Shown here: positions 18,327-26,373 of the stretch, one piece after another
Position numbering within the stretch: the stretch's first letter is position 1
Layout: each line of letters opens with the position of its first letter
From: Ignavibacteriaceae bacterium
Lineage (GTDB): Bacteria > Bacteroidota > Ignavibacteria > Ignavibacteriales > Ignavibacteriaceae
NCBI GenBank assembly: GCA_014860115.1
Contig: JACZKK010000149.1
Location: 1 to 50,559 of the forward strand
DNA length: 50,559 nucleotides
Direction of reading: 5' to 3'
The notes under the pieces: generated by a model
What the model was told of the DNA's origin: nothing
Seen by the model: only the letters and a program-made list of their open reading frames with translations
Database searches by the model: none
Program-made: the position numbers and the translations under genes

Positions 18327-18352
18327 AGGAGCGTTCTTAACTGAGCGCTCCT
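18327..18352 (+). terminator. Hairpin after the OPT gene
   Basis: AGGAGCGTTC (18327-18336) and GAGCGCTCCT (18343-18352) pair over ten positions with one G-U around a six-base loop. Only a short TATTTT follows, so it may weaken rather than stop transcription into the next gene, whose ATG is 13 bases on. Confidence 0.5.
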
Positions 18353-18365
18353 GCTATTTTCTATT

Positions 18366-18740
18366 ATGCCGCTATCATTTAAAGAACGAAAACAAATATT
18401 AAAGAAAACCAATACTCTGGAACTTACTCCATATAAGCTTCAGGCTGATGAGGTGGACGATGAAAATTTAGTTACGATTATTTATCCAAAATTCAAGAAC
18501 GAGATCGCAAAAAAATTGATAGTACCCAGGCTCAAATCAGCAGATTTCAGAATTAAGCTGGAGAAATTTGGTTCAGCAGTCTGGATGAATATGGATGGCA
18601 GTAAAAAAGTTAACGAAATTATCAAAATAGTTTCGGATCAGTTTGGAGATGAGCTGACTCAAGCAGAAGAAAGAGTAGTAAAATTTATATTTCAATTGTA
18701 CGAACAAAAATTAATATCATTTAACGAAATAAACAGATAG
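18366..18740 (+). CDS. PqqD-like protein
   Basis: The 124-residue protein carries a PqqD-type domain from about residue 58: SAVWMNMDGSKKVNEIIKIV, followed by ERVVKFIFQLYEQKLISF. These match the W-x-x-(I/M)DG and L-x-x-x-x-L(I) signatures of peptide-chaperone domains that bind precursor peptides (RRE fold). The N-terminal 50 residues are basic and family-specific. No PQQ genes, radical SAM enzyme or precursor peptide are nearby. Instead it sits between a peptide transporter and a dipeptidase, nine bases before the latter, so a peptide-related but non-PQQ role is likely. Confidence 0.75.
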   Translation: MPLSFKERKQILKKTNTLELTPYKLQADEVDDENLVTIIYPKFKNEIAKKLIVPRLKSADFRIKLEKFGSAVWMNMDGSKKVNEIIKIVSDQFGDELTQAEERVVKFIFQLYEQKLISFNEINR

Positions 18741-18749
18741 GAGAAAACC

Positions 18750-20213
18750 ATGGGAAATGTATTAGGTCACTTAGAACCAAAATTAGTTTGGCATCACTTT
18801 GAAGAGATATGTAAATATCCCCGTCCTTCAAAAAAGGAAGAAAAGATAGCTGAATATGTAGTTTCAGTTGGAAAGAGACTTGGTCTCAAGACTGAAAGAG
18901 ATAAATTCGGAAATATTGTTATAAGAAAACCAGCAACACCGGGAAAAGAAAATTTGAAAACCGTTGTTCTTCAAGGACATATTGATATGGTTTGTGAATC
19001 CAACAGAGGTGTTGAACACGATTTTGATAACGATCCGATTCAACCCTACATTGATGGTGATTGGGTAAAAGCAAAAGGAACAACGCTTGGTGCTGATAAT
19101 GGAATTGGTGTTGCTGCTGCTCTCGCAGTCCTTGAATCAAATAATATTGAACACGGTCCAATTGAATGTCTTTTTACTCTTGATGAGGAGACAGGTTTAA
19201 CTGGTGCATCAAGTTTGAAGAAAGGCTGGCTGAAAGCTGATATTCTAATCAATATGGATTCTGAAGAACTTGGAACAATTTTTATCGGCTGTTCGGGTGG
19301 AAAAAATACTGCAGCAAAGTTCAAAGCTAAGTGGGAAAAAGCTCCGAAGAATTATTCTTCATTTGAATTAAAAGTAGCAGGATTAAAAGGTGGACATTCA
19401 GGATTAGAAATCCATGTTGGCAGAGGAAATGCTGTAAAGATTTTAAACAGGCTGATCTTCGATTATTCCAAAGAAAATGCAATCAAACTTGCTTCAATAA
19501 ATGGCGGTAATAAACACAATGCAATTCCTCGTGAGGCATTTGCTGTTGTTGCTGTACCAAAGAAAGATGAAAAGATATTGAAAAAGTTTGTCACTAAGTT
19601 TAATGATACTGTGAGGGCAGAGTTTGCAGTAATTGAACCTGATCTTCATGTTGATGCAGAAAAACATATCATGCTTGAAAAATTTATGGATGAAAAAACT
19701 CAAAGGCGCTTAGTAAATGCTATTTACGCTATTCCTCACGGTGTTATAAAAATGTCAAATGATATTCCAGGCCTGGTTGAAACTTCAAATAATCTTGCAG
19801 TTGTTGAAACTGTTGGTAAGCACATTAATTTTGTGACAAGCCAGAGAAGTTCTGTTGCATCAGAGAATGTTGACATAACAAATATGGTTACCTCAATTTT
19901 TATTCTTGCGGGTGCTGAAGTTTCTTACGGTGACGGTTATCCCGGATGGAAACCTGATATAAATTCTGATATTTTGAAAGTATTCAAATCAACATTTACA
20001 AGAATGTATGGTAAAGAACCTCAGGTAACTGCAATTCATGCGGGCCTGGAATGCGGAATAATTGGCGAAAAATATCCTGATATGGATATGATTTCATTTG
20101 GACCAACAATGTTTGGTGTTCACTCACCAGATGAGAAATTACAAATCTCAACTGTTCCTGAGTTTTACAACCAGCTTGTGAATGTTCTGAAAAATATTCC
20201 GTCAAAAAATTAA
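18750..20213 (+). CDS. pepD: Aminoacyl-histidine dipeptidase (M20C, PepD)
   Basis: The 487-residue cytosolic zinc dipeptidase is the same size as E. coli PepD (485). Metal and catalytic residues are visible: His77 and Asp79 in LQGHIDMVCE, Asp116 in GADNGIG, and Glu146-Glu147 in LDEETGLTGA. A lid domain follows, with GLKGGHSGLEIHVGRGNA. Near the C-terminus are AIHAGLECGIIGEKYPDMDM and SFGPTMFGVHSPDE. It would cleave dipeptides imported by the upstream OPT protein. The gene has GGAG before the ATG and is followed by a strong terminator. Confidence 0.97.
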   Translation: MGNVLGHLEPKLVWHHFEEICKYPRPSKKEEKIAEYVVSVGKRLGLKTERDKFGNIVIRKPATPGKENLKTVVLQGHIDMVCESNRGVEHDFDNDPIQPYIDGDWVKAKGTTLGADNGIGVAAALAVLESNNIEHGPIECLFTLDEETGLTGASSLKKGWLKADILINMDSEELGTIFIGCSGGKNTAAKFKAKWEKAPKNYSSFELKVAGLKGGHSGLEIHVGRGNAVKILNRLIFDYSKENAIKLASINGGNKHNAIPREAFAVVAVPKKDEKILKKFVTKFNDTVRAEFAVIEPDLHVDAEKHIMLEKFMDEKTQRRLVNAIYAIPHGVIKMSNDIPGLVETSNNLAVVETVGKHINFVTSQRSSVASENVDITNMVTSIFILAGAEVSYGDGYPGWKPDINSDILKVFKSTFTRMYGKEPQVTAIHAGLECGIIGEKYPDMDMISFGPTMFGVHSPDEKLQISTVPEFYNQLVNVLKNIPSKN

Positions 20214-20224
20214 TTCAATTATTT

Positions 20225-20264
20225 CCGGGGTGAGCAAATCTGCTTACTCCGGGATTATTTTTTT
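20225..20264 (+). terminator. Rho-independent terminator of pepD
   Basis: CCGGGGTGAGCA (20225-20236), loop AATC, TGCTTACTCCGG (20241-20252) form a 12-bp stem with two G-U pairs. GATTA and then seven T follow (20258-20264). Confidence 0.9.
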
Positions 20265-20293
20265 GAATCATTTCTTCTGCATCAAAAACAAAT

Positions 20294-21646
20294 ATGGAAT
20301 CAAACTCGGTAACTAAAATTAAAGAGCCAACTCCAATATACCGCTGGTCAGTTTTAATTTTTGTAAGTCTCGCGATGTTCGGCAATTATTATATCTATGA
20401 CAGCATTGCACCAATTTTCGATTTGCTATCATCCCAGCTAAACTTTACTGATCAGCAATTAGGACTTCTTTATACTGTTTACAGTATCGCTGCAATTATA
20501 GTTTTGCTTATTGGCGGATTCATAATTGATAAATTCGGCACAAAGAAATCAATTTTAGTCTTTGCATTGATTTGCATGGTTGCTGCATTTGTCACTGCTG
20601 TCTCAAGTGAATTTTATATTATGATGGCTGGAAGATTTATCCTTGGTATCGGTGCAGAACCTCTTATCGTTGCTGTTACAACTGCCTTGGCAAAATGGTT
20701 TAAGGGAAAAACTTTGAGCCTTGCCTTCGGATTAAACCTGACGATTGCAAGACTGGGTTCCTGGTCGGCTGATTTATCTCCCGGATGGGCTCGTCCGTTT
20801 TATGAAAACTGGCAGGATCCGCTTTGGTTAGCAACAGCAATTGCCGGAATATCTGTTGCCGGAGCTGTTCTTTATTGGGCTATGGAGAGTTCTGCTGAAC
20901 GAAAATATGATTTAGGTTCTGCTGGCGAAACAGATAAATTTGAATTAAAGGGATTATATTCATTCAGCAAATCTTATTGGTATATCGTTGCATTGTGTGT
21001 TGTTTTTTACTCAACCGTTTTTCCATTCCGTGCATTTGCAATTTATTATTTTCAACAAGCACATGGATTGGAAAGAGATGCAGCAGGAATTTTAAACAGT
21101 CTTCTTCCACTTTCTGCTATGATTGCAACTCCATTATTCGGTTTATGGGTTGATAGAGTAGGTAAAAGATCATTGTTTATGATAGTTGGGACTATACTTC
21201 TTTTTCCACTTTTTCTTGTGGTTACATATTTACCGCCAGGTGATTTAATTTCAGTTACAATCCCGTTAATCGGAAGCGGAAATATTCCACTCACATTGCT
21301 CATAGTTATGGTGCTGCTCGGAATTTCATTCTCAATGATACCAGCTGTAATGTGGCCATCGGTCGCATACATAGTTGATCAAAAAAGATTAGGTTCCGGC
21401 TACTCTTTGATGACGCTTTGTCAACAAGTTGGTATGGCGGCAATTCCGTGGCTTATAGGTTTTCTAAATGACGCATTTTCTGCTGGTCCTGAAAATCCCG
21501 ATGGTTATGCACCGGGTATGTGGGTATTTACTGCCCTTGCATCCTTGGGTTTGTTCTTTTCATTTATGCTTTGGAAAACTGAAACTGGTCCGGGAGCTCA
21601 TGGTTTAGAAACGATTACATCAAAAACTGGTGTAACAGGTAAGTAG
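20294..21646 (+). CDS. Major facilitator superfamily transporter, MFSD1-like
   Basis: This 450-residue protein has 12 predicted helices. MFS signatures include GGFIIDKFGTKKS between helices 2 and 3 (about 75-87) and its counterpart FGLWVDRVGKRS (about 280-291), with GRFILGIGAEPLIVAVTTALAKWFKGK in between. The overall form, with few charges in the helices and an AxxNYYIYDSIAPI first helix, resembles the eukaryotic MFSD1 group, some members of which carry dipeptides. That subfamily call is an inference from general resemblance. It follows pepD after a terminator, which fits a peptide or amino-acid role. Confidence 0.88.
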   Translation: MESNSVTKIKEPTPIYRWSVLIFVSLAMFGNYYIYDSIAPIFDLLSSQLNFTDQQLGLLYTVYSIAAIIVLLIGGFIIDKFGTKKSILVFALICMVAAFVTAVSSEFYIMMAGRFILGIGAEPLIVAVTTALAKWFKGKTLSLAFGLNLTIARLGSWSADLSPGWARPFYENWQDPLWLATAIAGISVAGAVLYWAMESSAERKYDLGSAGETDKFELKGLYSFSKSYWYIVALCVVFYSTVFPFRAFAIYYFQQAHGLERDAAGILNSLLPLSAMIATPLFGLWVDRVGKRSLFMIVGTILLFPLFLVVTYLPPGDLISVTIPLIGSGNIPLTLLIVMVLLGISFSMIPAVMWPSVAYIVDQKRLGSGYSLMTLCQQVGMAAIPWLIGFLNDAFSAGPENPDGYAPGMWVFTALASLGLFFSFMLWKTETGPGAHGLETITSKTGVTGK

Positions 21647-21703
21647 AATTTCATTTTTGAAAATGTAAAAAAAGATATGAGTCGATTTAATACCTGTAAA
21701 AAT

Positions 21704-21711
21704 TATTTTTG
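21704..21711 (+). promoter_or_regulatory. TAnnTTTG promoter box
   Basis: TATTTTTG lies 36 bases before the ATG of the secreted protein gene at 21748. The upstream element is weak (GTCGAT). Confidence 0.35.
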
Positions 21712-21747
21712 AATACTTATTTTGATTTCGCAATTTAAATCGAAGCT

Positions 21748-22497
21748 ATGCTAAATTTTACTAAAAAATTATTTCTTTTATATCTTGTATTTATTACAGA
21801 TCCGTACCTTCACGCCCAGACATTTGGTTTCGGATGTCTTGGTTTTGTCGGTGGTTATGGCGGATATTCCTATCAAAATTACAAACCTGCAGGATTGAAT
21901 GAGTACATAGAATACTGGAACTCTCTTGAGTTTGTTCATTCACCCATTGATGAATTTTCTTCGGCAGATGGTTATAGATTAGGACTTAATTTTTTCCGTG
22001 CAACTTTTGAAAATAAAATAATAGTTACAGCTAAAGGTTTTTACCAGTATGTAAATGAAATAAATAAAGCAACGGTTGGAGGAAGTACAAATTCAGACAA
22101 TCATTCAATGGATTTAACATTCAAAAGCTGGGCATTAGGATTTGACGTCGGCTGGGAATTTACAAAAGTTGTAAGCTGGAAAATTCTTGATGGCTCACTG
22201 AACTTTAATAGTGTAACTTTCACGCAGACAACGGATTTACCTGGTGAGTCTGATATTAACAAGTATAAAAGTGATTCCGGAGTGATAGGTTATTCAATAG
22301 GAACTGGAATTATTGTAGCCATTATAAAGGATTATGTAAGCATTGAAGGACTGGCAGGCTACTCTCAAATAGTTTTTGATAATGTTTACAGTGAAGACGG
22401 GGAGCCATTCTTAAACTCAAACTATGAAGAAAAATTTATTGACTCGGGCGGATTTTCCGCTGTGATTCAGCTTAATGTCGGTTTTCCACTTTTATAA
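21748..22497 (+). CDS. Secreted protein, probable outer-membrane beta-barrel
   Basis: This 249-residue unrecognised protein has a signal peptide (about 1-25, ending LHAQ). It then has glycine and aromatic-rich alternating strands (FGFGCLGFVGGYGGYSYQNY, GYRLGLNFFRATF, WALGFDVGWEF, GVIGYSIGTGIIVAI) and the end VIQLNVGFPLL, a pattern of membrane beta-strands. It is 20 bases before the M29-like aminopeptidase gene on the same strand and probably co-transcribed. It has no sorting domain and no enzymatic motif that I can name. Confidence 0.7.
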   Translation: MLNFTKKLFLLYLVFITDPYLHAQTFGFGCLGFVGGYGGYSYQNYKPAGLNEYIEYWNSLEFVHSPIDEFSSADGYRLGLNFFRATFENKIIVTAKGFYQYVNEINKATVGGSTNSDNHSMDLTFKSWALGFDVGWEFTKVVSWKILDGSLNFNSVTFTQTTDLPGESDINKYKSDSGVIGYSIGTGIIVAIIKDYVSIEGLAGYSQIVFDNVYSEDGEPFLNSNYEEKFIDSGGFSAVIQLNVGFPLL

Positions 22498-22517
22498 TTA
22501 TTTAATCAGGGAGAAAA

Positions 22518-23486
22518 ATGAAAAAATTAACTAAACTTGATACCGCATCTCAGATTGCAATCCGCGATTGTATGGGCGCAAAAAAGAGTGAAAGAATTCT
22601 GGTTATTACAGATGAATTAAAAAAAGAAATAGGATTATCTCTACATGAAAATGCACAGAGACTGGGATACTTCTCATTACTTGTACTGACAAAGTCCGGT
22701 AAAATAAATGGAGAAGAGCCCTCTCCGGAAGTTGCAGAACTTATGCAAAAGTTTGATGTGGTTTTTTGTCCGACCGCAAAATCACTTACTCATACAGATG
22801 CAAGAAGAGCAGCATCAGCAAAAGGGGTACGCATTGCAACATTTCCAGGAATCACAAAAGATGTGATGATAAGAGGAATGAACGCTGACTATAATGCTAT
22901 TTCAAAACGCACAATAAAGCTTCAGAGGATTTTAGAAAAAGGAAAAATCATAAGAGTTACTGCACCTGCCGGAACGGATATCACTTTCAAAATTGCAGGA
23001 AGAAAAGTTATTCCCAGTAAAGGATTATTTCATGCAAAAGGAGAAAGCGGAAATCTTCCCACAGGTGAAACCTTTTTGGCTCCCGTTGAGGGAACAGCGA
23101 ACGGTGTTTTTGTAACTGATGGTTCTTTTGCAGGATTGGGATTAATAAAAAATACAAACATAAGAATTGAAGTTGAAGATGGTTATGCAACAAAAATTAC
23201 AGGCGGCGTGTTAGCCAGAAAATTAAAAACCATGCTCGATAAAGTTGGCAAAGATGCACGCAACATTGCAGAGTTTGGAATAGGGACAAATGATTCAGCA
23301 AAGCTGAGCGGTGTTCTGCTTGAAGATGAAAAGGTTATGGGAACAATTCACATTGCACTCGGTAATAATGTTTCAATGGGCGGAAGTGTAAATGTTCCGA
23401 TTCACCTTGATGGTGTTGTGAAAAAACCAACAGTCTGGATGGATGGAAAATTATTGATGAAGGATGGAAAGCTTTTAGTTGCCTGA
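22518..23486 (+). CDS. M29-like aminopeptidase (aminopeptidase T family)
   Basis: The 322-residue protein resembles the thermophilic metallo-aminopeptidase (M29/AmpS) group and its relatives. Visible blocks are KAESGNLPTGE-like HAKGESGNLPTGETFLAPVEG (about 174-194), GLIKNTNIRIEVEDGYA, IAEFGIGTNDSAKLSG with the conserved E and N, and HIALGNNVSMGG followed by PIHLDGV, which carry the His and Asp metal ligands. The N-terminal part (ERILVITDELKKEIG, SLTHTDARRAA) fits the same fold. It is somewhat shorter than classical M29 enzymes (about 400), so a different hydrolase activity on the same scaffold is possible. A terminator follows. Confidence 0.78.
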   Translation: MKKLTKLDTASQIAIRDCMGAKKSERILVITDELKKEIGLSLHENAQRLGYFSLLVLTKSGKINGEEPSPEVAELMQKFDVVFCPTAKSLTHTDARRAASAKGVRIATFPGITKDVMIRGMNADYNAISKRTIKLQRILEKGKIIRVTAPAGTDITFKIAGRKVIPSKGLFHAKGESGNLPTGETFLAPVEGTANGVFVTDGSFAGLGLIKNTNIRIEVEDGYATKITGGVLARKLKTMLDKVGKDARNIAEFGIGTNDSAKLSGVLLEDEKVMGTIHIALGNNVSMGGSVNVPIHLDGVVKKPTVWMDGKLLMKDGKLLVA

Positions 23487-23514
23487 AATTCGAATTAATT
23501 CTGGAATTATTCCA

Positions 23515-23542
23515 AACCCTGATACCTTATCGGGGTTTTTTT
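23515..23542 (+). terminator. Rho-independent terminator
   Basis: AACCCTGATA (23515-23524), loop CCT, TATCGGGGTT (23528-23537) with one G-U pair, within a run of seven T (23536-23542). Confidence 0.9.
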
Positions 23543-23598
23543 ATGAAAATACATCAGTTATTTTTAAACAGTCTAAATAATTATTAAAGCTAGAAATA

Positions 23599-24162
23599 AT
23601 GTCCATTGTCCCGATCACCTTGTGTGGTGATAAAATATTAAGAAAAAAAACAGCAATCGTCACTGATATTGATGACAAAACTATCGGTATCATTGCTGAT
23701 ATGTTTGAAACAATGCGGAATGCTAATGGAGTTGGACTGGCTGCAAACCAGATTGGATTGAACCAACAGATATTTGTCGTTGATGTATCTCCGGTTGAGG
23801 GTTACGAAAAATATAAACCAATTGCGATGATTAATCCCCGGATCATTTCAAAATCAGATGAAACTACTTCGATCGAAGAAGGCTGTTTAAGCATTCCTGA
23901 AATTCGCGAAGAATTAATACGACCAAAAAGTGTCTTCGTTTCATTTTATGATGTAAATATGAAAGAGCATACGGTTGAAGCGGATGAACTTTTCGCTCGT
24001 GTAATTCAGCATGAGTATGATCATCTGCAAGGAACTTTATTTATTGATTATTTTAATGATGATTTGAAAAAGCAATACAAGAAGCACCTGGACAAAATCA
24101 AAAAACGTAAACTTGATTTCGACTACCCCATTAGTGAAACCACAGATTATTTAATTAAATAG
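23599..24162 (+). CDS. def: Peptide deformylase
   Basis: The 187-residue iron/zinc enzyme removes the formyl group from the N-terminal methionine of new proteins. All three motifs are intact: GVGLAANQIG, EEGCLSIPE (metal Cys) and QHEYDHLQG (two metal His and the catalytic Glu). It lies seven bases before fmt, the usual def-fmt pair, so the enzymes that add and remove the formyl group are made together. Confidence 0.98.
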   Translation: MSIVPITLCGDKILRKKTAIVTDIDDKTIGIIADMFETMRNANGVGLAANQIGLNQQIFVVDVSPVEGYEKYKPIAMINPRIISKSDETTSIEEGCLSIPEIREELIRPKSVFVSFYDVNMKEHTVEADELFARVIQHEYDHLQGTLFIDYFNDDLKKQYKKHLDKIKKRKLDFDYPISETTDYLIK

Positions 24163-24169
24163 GCCTGAT

Positions 24170-25081
24170 ATGAATATTGTATTCATGGGCACTCCGGAAT
24201 TTTCTCTACCATCACTCAAAATACTACTCGGAAGCAATCACAATGTTCTCTCTGTGGTAACTCAACCAGATAAAGAAAGAGGAAGAGGAAAGAAAGTATC
24301 ATTCACGCCGGTGAAACAATTTGCGGTTGATAATAACATTCCCGTTTATCAACCAGAGAAATTAAAAGGTAATTTTGAATTTGTAGAACAGATGAAAGTA
24401 TTACAGCCGGACTTATTTGTTGTGGTCGCTTTCAGAATTTTACCGAAAGAAGTTTTTGAGATTCCAAATTTCGGTTCATTCAATCTACACGGTTCTTATC
24501 TTCCAAAATATCGCGGTGCTGCACCAATTCAGTGGGCTTTAATTAACGGTGAAACTGAAACCGGATTAACAACATTTAAGCTTGCTGAGAAAGTGGATAC
24601 AGGGAATATTTATCTTCAACAAAAACTTGAAATTTTCCCCGAAGATAACTTTGAAACTTTGCACGACAGAATGAGTGAACTTGGCGCAATGATGGTTCTT
24701 GAAACAGTTAATCTGATTGAGAATGGAAATTATGAGTTAAAACAGCAAGATGATTCATTGGCTTCTGCCGCACCAAAGATAACAAAGGAAATATGTTTGA
24801 TTGATTGGAATAAATCAGCTTTTGAAATTCATAATCTTGTAAGAGGATTATCGCCACATCCTGCAGCATTTTTTATGCACAATGGAAAGGTTTTGAAGGT
24901 TTACAAAACTGAAATTGTTGAAAGAGATGATCTCAAACCTTTTCAAATTGATCAGACAAAGAAGGAATTAATTATCGGCTGCGGAGAAAATGCTTTACGA
25001 ATCCTCGAACTTCAGCAGGAAGGGAAAAAGAGAATGGGTTCCGAAGAGTTTTTGAGAGGGTTTAGTTTTCTAAAAATTTAA
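24170..25081 (+). CDS. fmt: Methionyl-tRNA formyltransferase
   Basis: The 303-residue enzyme formylates initiator Met-tRNA with 10-formyl-tetrahydrofolate. It shows the start IVFMGTPEFSLPSLKILL, TQPDKERGRGKK, the catalytic NLHGSYLPKYRGAAPIQWAL (Asn and His), and the Asp in EKVDTGNI. The C-terminal OB domain includes IHNLVRGLSPHPAAFF. It follows def closely. Its last codons overlap the end of the convergent cupin gene by four bases (25078-25081). Confidence 0.98.
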   Translation: MNIVFMGTPEFSLPSLKILLGSNHNVLSVVTQPDKERGRGKKVSFTPVKQFAVDNNIPVYQPEKLKGNFEFVEQMKVLQPDLFVVVAFRILPKEVFEIPNFGSFNLHGSYLPKYRGAAPIQWALINGETETGLTTFKLAEKVDTGNIYLQQKLEIFPEDNFETLHDRMSELGAMMVLETVNLIENGNYELKQQDDSLASAAPKITKEICLIDWNKSAFEIHNLVRGLSPHPAAFFMHNGKVLKVYKTEIVERDDLKPFQIDQTKKELIIGCGENALRILELQQEGKKRMGSEEFLRGFSFLKI

Positions 25082-25470
25082 TCACCAGTCGGATTAATTC
25101 CTTTATTTCCTACCATCAACATGACGGTTTTTTGCGGTGCTCGTGTTCTATGCATTACATTTTTTGTTACCGTAACTCCCTGACCGGGATTTAGTTCAAT
25201 TGTTCTATCCTCTCCCGAAGGGACGGATTCCCGCAAATCAACAAATAATTTTCCTTCAAGTACAAAAAAGAATTCATCATCATTTTCGTGTTTGTGCCAG
25301 TGATACTCACCCTCAACAATTCCTACTCTCACAACGCTGTCATTTACTTGTGTTAAAGTCTGGTTGAACCATTTGTCTTTTGTTTCTTTTACCATTGTTG
25401 AAATATCAATCAATTCAAAGTGTTTGTACTTAACATCTAGCTTCGTTGTATAATTATATTTGTTTGACAT
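25078..25470 (-). CDS. Small cupin-domain protein
   Basis: The 130-residue protein is a single cupin barrel. Motif 1 is GEYHWHKHENDDEFFFVLEG (about 61-80), with two His and a Glu as metal ligands. Motif 2 is around PGQGVTVTKNVMHRTRAP, with the third His. No other domain is present, so it may be a small dioxygenase or isomerase or a ligand-binding protein. It stands 38 bases downstream of the pirin gene on the same strand, another cupin protein. Confidence 0.88.
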   Translation of the reverse strand: MSNKYNYTTKLDVKYKHFELIDISTMVKETKDKWFNQTLTQVNDSVVRVGIVEGEYHWHKHENDDEFFFVLEGKLFVDLRESVPSGEDRTIELNPGQGVTVTKNVMHRTRAPQKTVMLMVGNKGINPTGD

Positions 25471-25508
25471 GGTAATCCTGGATTTATTTTTTATTATTTA
25501 ACGGTTGT

Positions 25509-26327
25509 TTATTCCTCTATCAGCACACCCATCTTTCCCATTTGAGCATCTCTCATGGCTTCCATAATTTCTGTATGGTTGTTCATTACAAACAGACCAT
25601 ATGACACCACTTCTTCTCCAATTGGTTCACCCGAAAGTAGGATTGCTCTTGATGTTTGATTAGACTTAATTTTTATATCATCACCATCATTACTAAACCA
25701 AACCAAATCTTTACTGGTAACGTCTTCGTTATTAATAACAGCGTGACCATCCAGCAAATAAATCAAAGTATTCTGTATTGAAGGAATTTCAAATTCTATT
25801 TCACCTTCTTTTTCAAAATCAAATCTTAAAACAGTGACAGGAGAAAAATGATCAACGATACCTTTAAGATTTTTAAAGTTGCCGGAAAGAATTCCAACTT
25901 TTACTTTTCCATCTTTTGAGGTGAAAACCGGAGTATCTTCTTTTGTGATAGCAGTATAAACGGGTTGCTCCATTTTATTTTTTGCTGGAACATTCAGCCA
26001 GAACTGAATTAACTCAAACTCTCCACCATCTTCAGCAAGTTCTTTGTACGGTCTTTCGCTGTGAGTAATACCCATTCCGGCAAACATCCATTGAGTGCCG
26101 CCTTCCATTACAATGCTGTTATTTCCTCTTGAATCGCGATGATGAACCCCACCTTTAAAAATTAATGTGACAGGTGAAAATCCACGATGCGGATGAGGTC
26201 CAACTCCAGCTTCATTTTGTTTTTGATTACCTTTTAGCCGATCATTCCAATGATGGATCAACAAAAAGGGATCGAGCTGATCCATAAACTGATTCGGCAA
26301 TGGTTGATCGAGAATAATCCCTCCCAT
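25509..26327 (-). CDS. Pirin-family protein, N-terminus probably shifted out of frame
   Basis: The readable frame from ATG 26327 gives 272 residues. The bicupin pirin core is complete: DPFLLIHHWND, VGPHPHRGFSPVTLI (metal His), GGVHHRDSRGN, EGGTQWMFAGMGITHSE (metal His and Glu), and a second barrel ending LFVMNNHTEIMEAMRDAQMGKMG. Upstream, the same frame reads KIIQSQKVDM, which looks like a true pirin beginning, but hits TGA before any start. An ATG at 26370 is one base out of frame, behind two runs of eight A. Deleting one A would give MKKIKKIIQSQKVDMGG. Pirins act as quercetinase-like enzymes or regulators. Confidence 0.88.
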   Translation of the reverse strand: MGGIILDQPLPNQFMDQLDPFLLIHHWNDRLKGNQKQNEAGVGPHPHRGFSPVTLIFKGGVHHRDSRGNNSIVMEGGTQWMFAGMGITHSERPYKELAEDGGEFELIQFWLNVPAKNKMEQPVYTAITKEDTPVFTSKDGKVKVGILSGNFKNLKGIVDHFSPVTVLRFDFEKEGEIEFEIPSIQNTLIYLLDGHAVINNEDVTSKDLVWFSNDGDDIKIKSNQTSRAILLSGEPIGEEVVSYGLFVMNNHTEIMEAMRDAQMGKMGVLIEE

Positions 26328-26373
26328 ATCAACTTTCTGACTTTGAATAATTTTTTTTATTTTTTTTCATAAA

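Noticed and set aside
25078-25081. Overlap of the fmt and cupin ends as a sign of a misplaced stop
   Set aside because: The shared TTAA serves as stop in both directions; both proteins have normal lengths.
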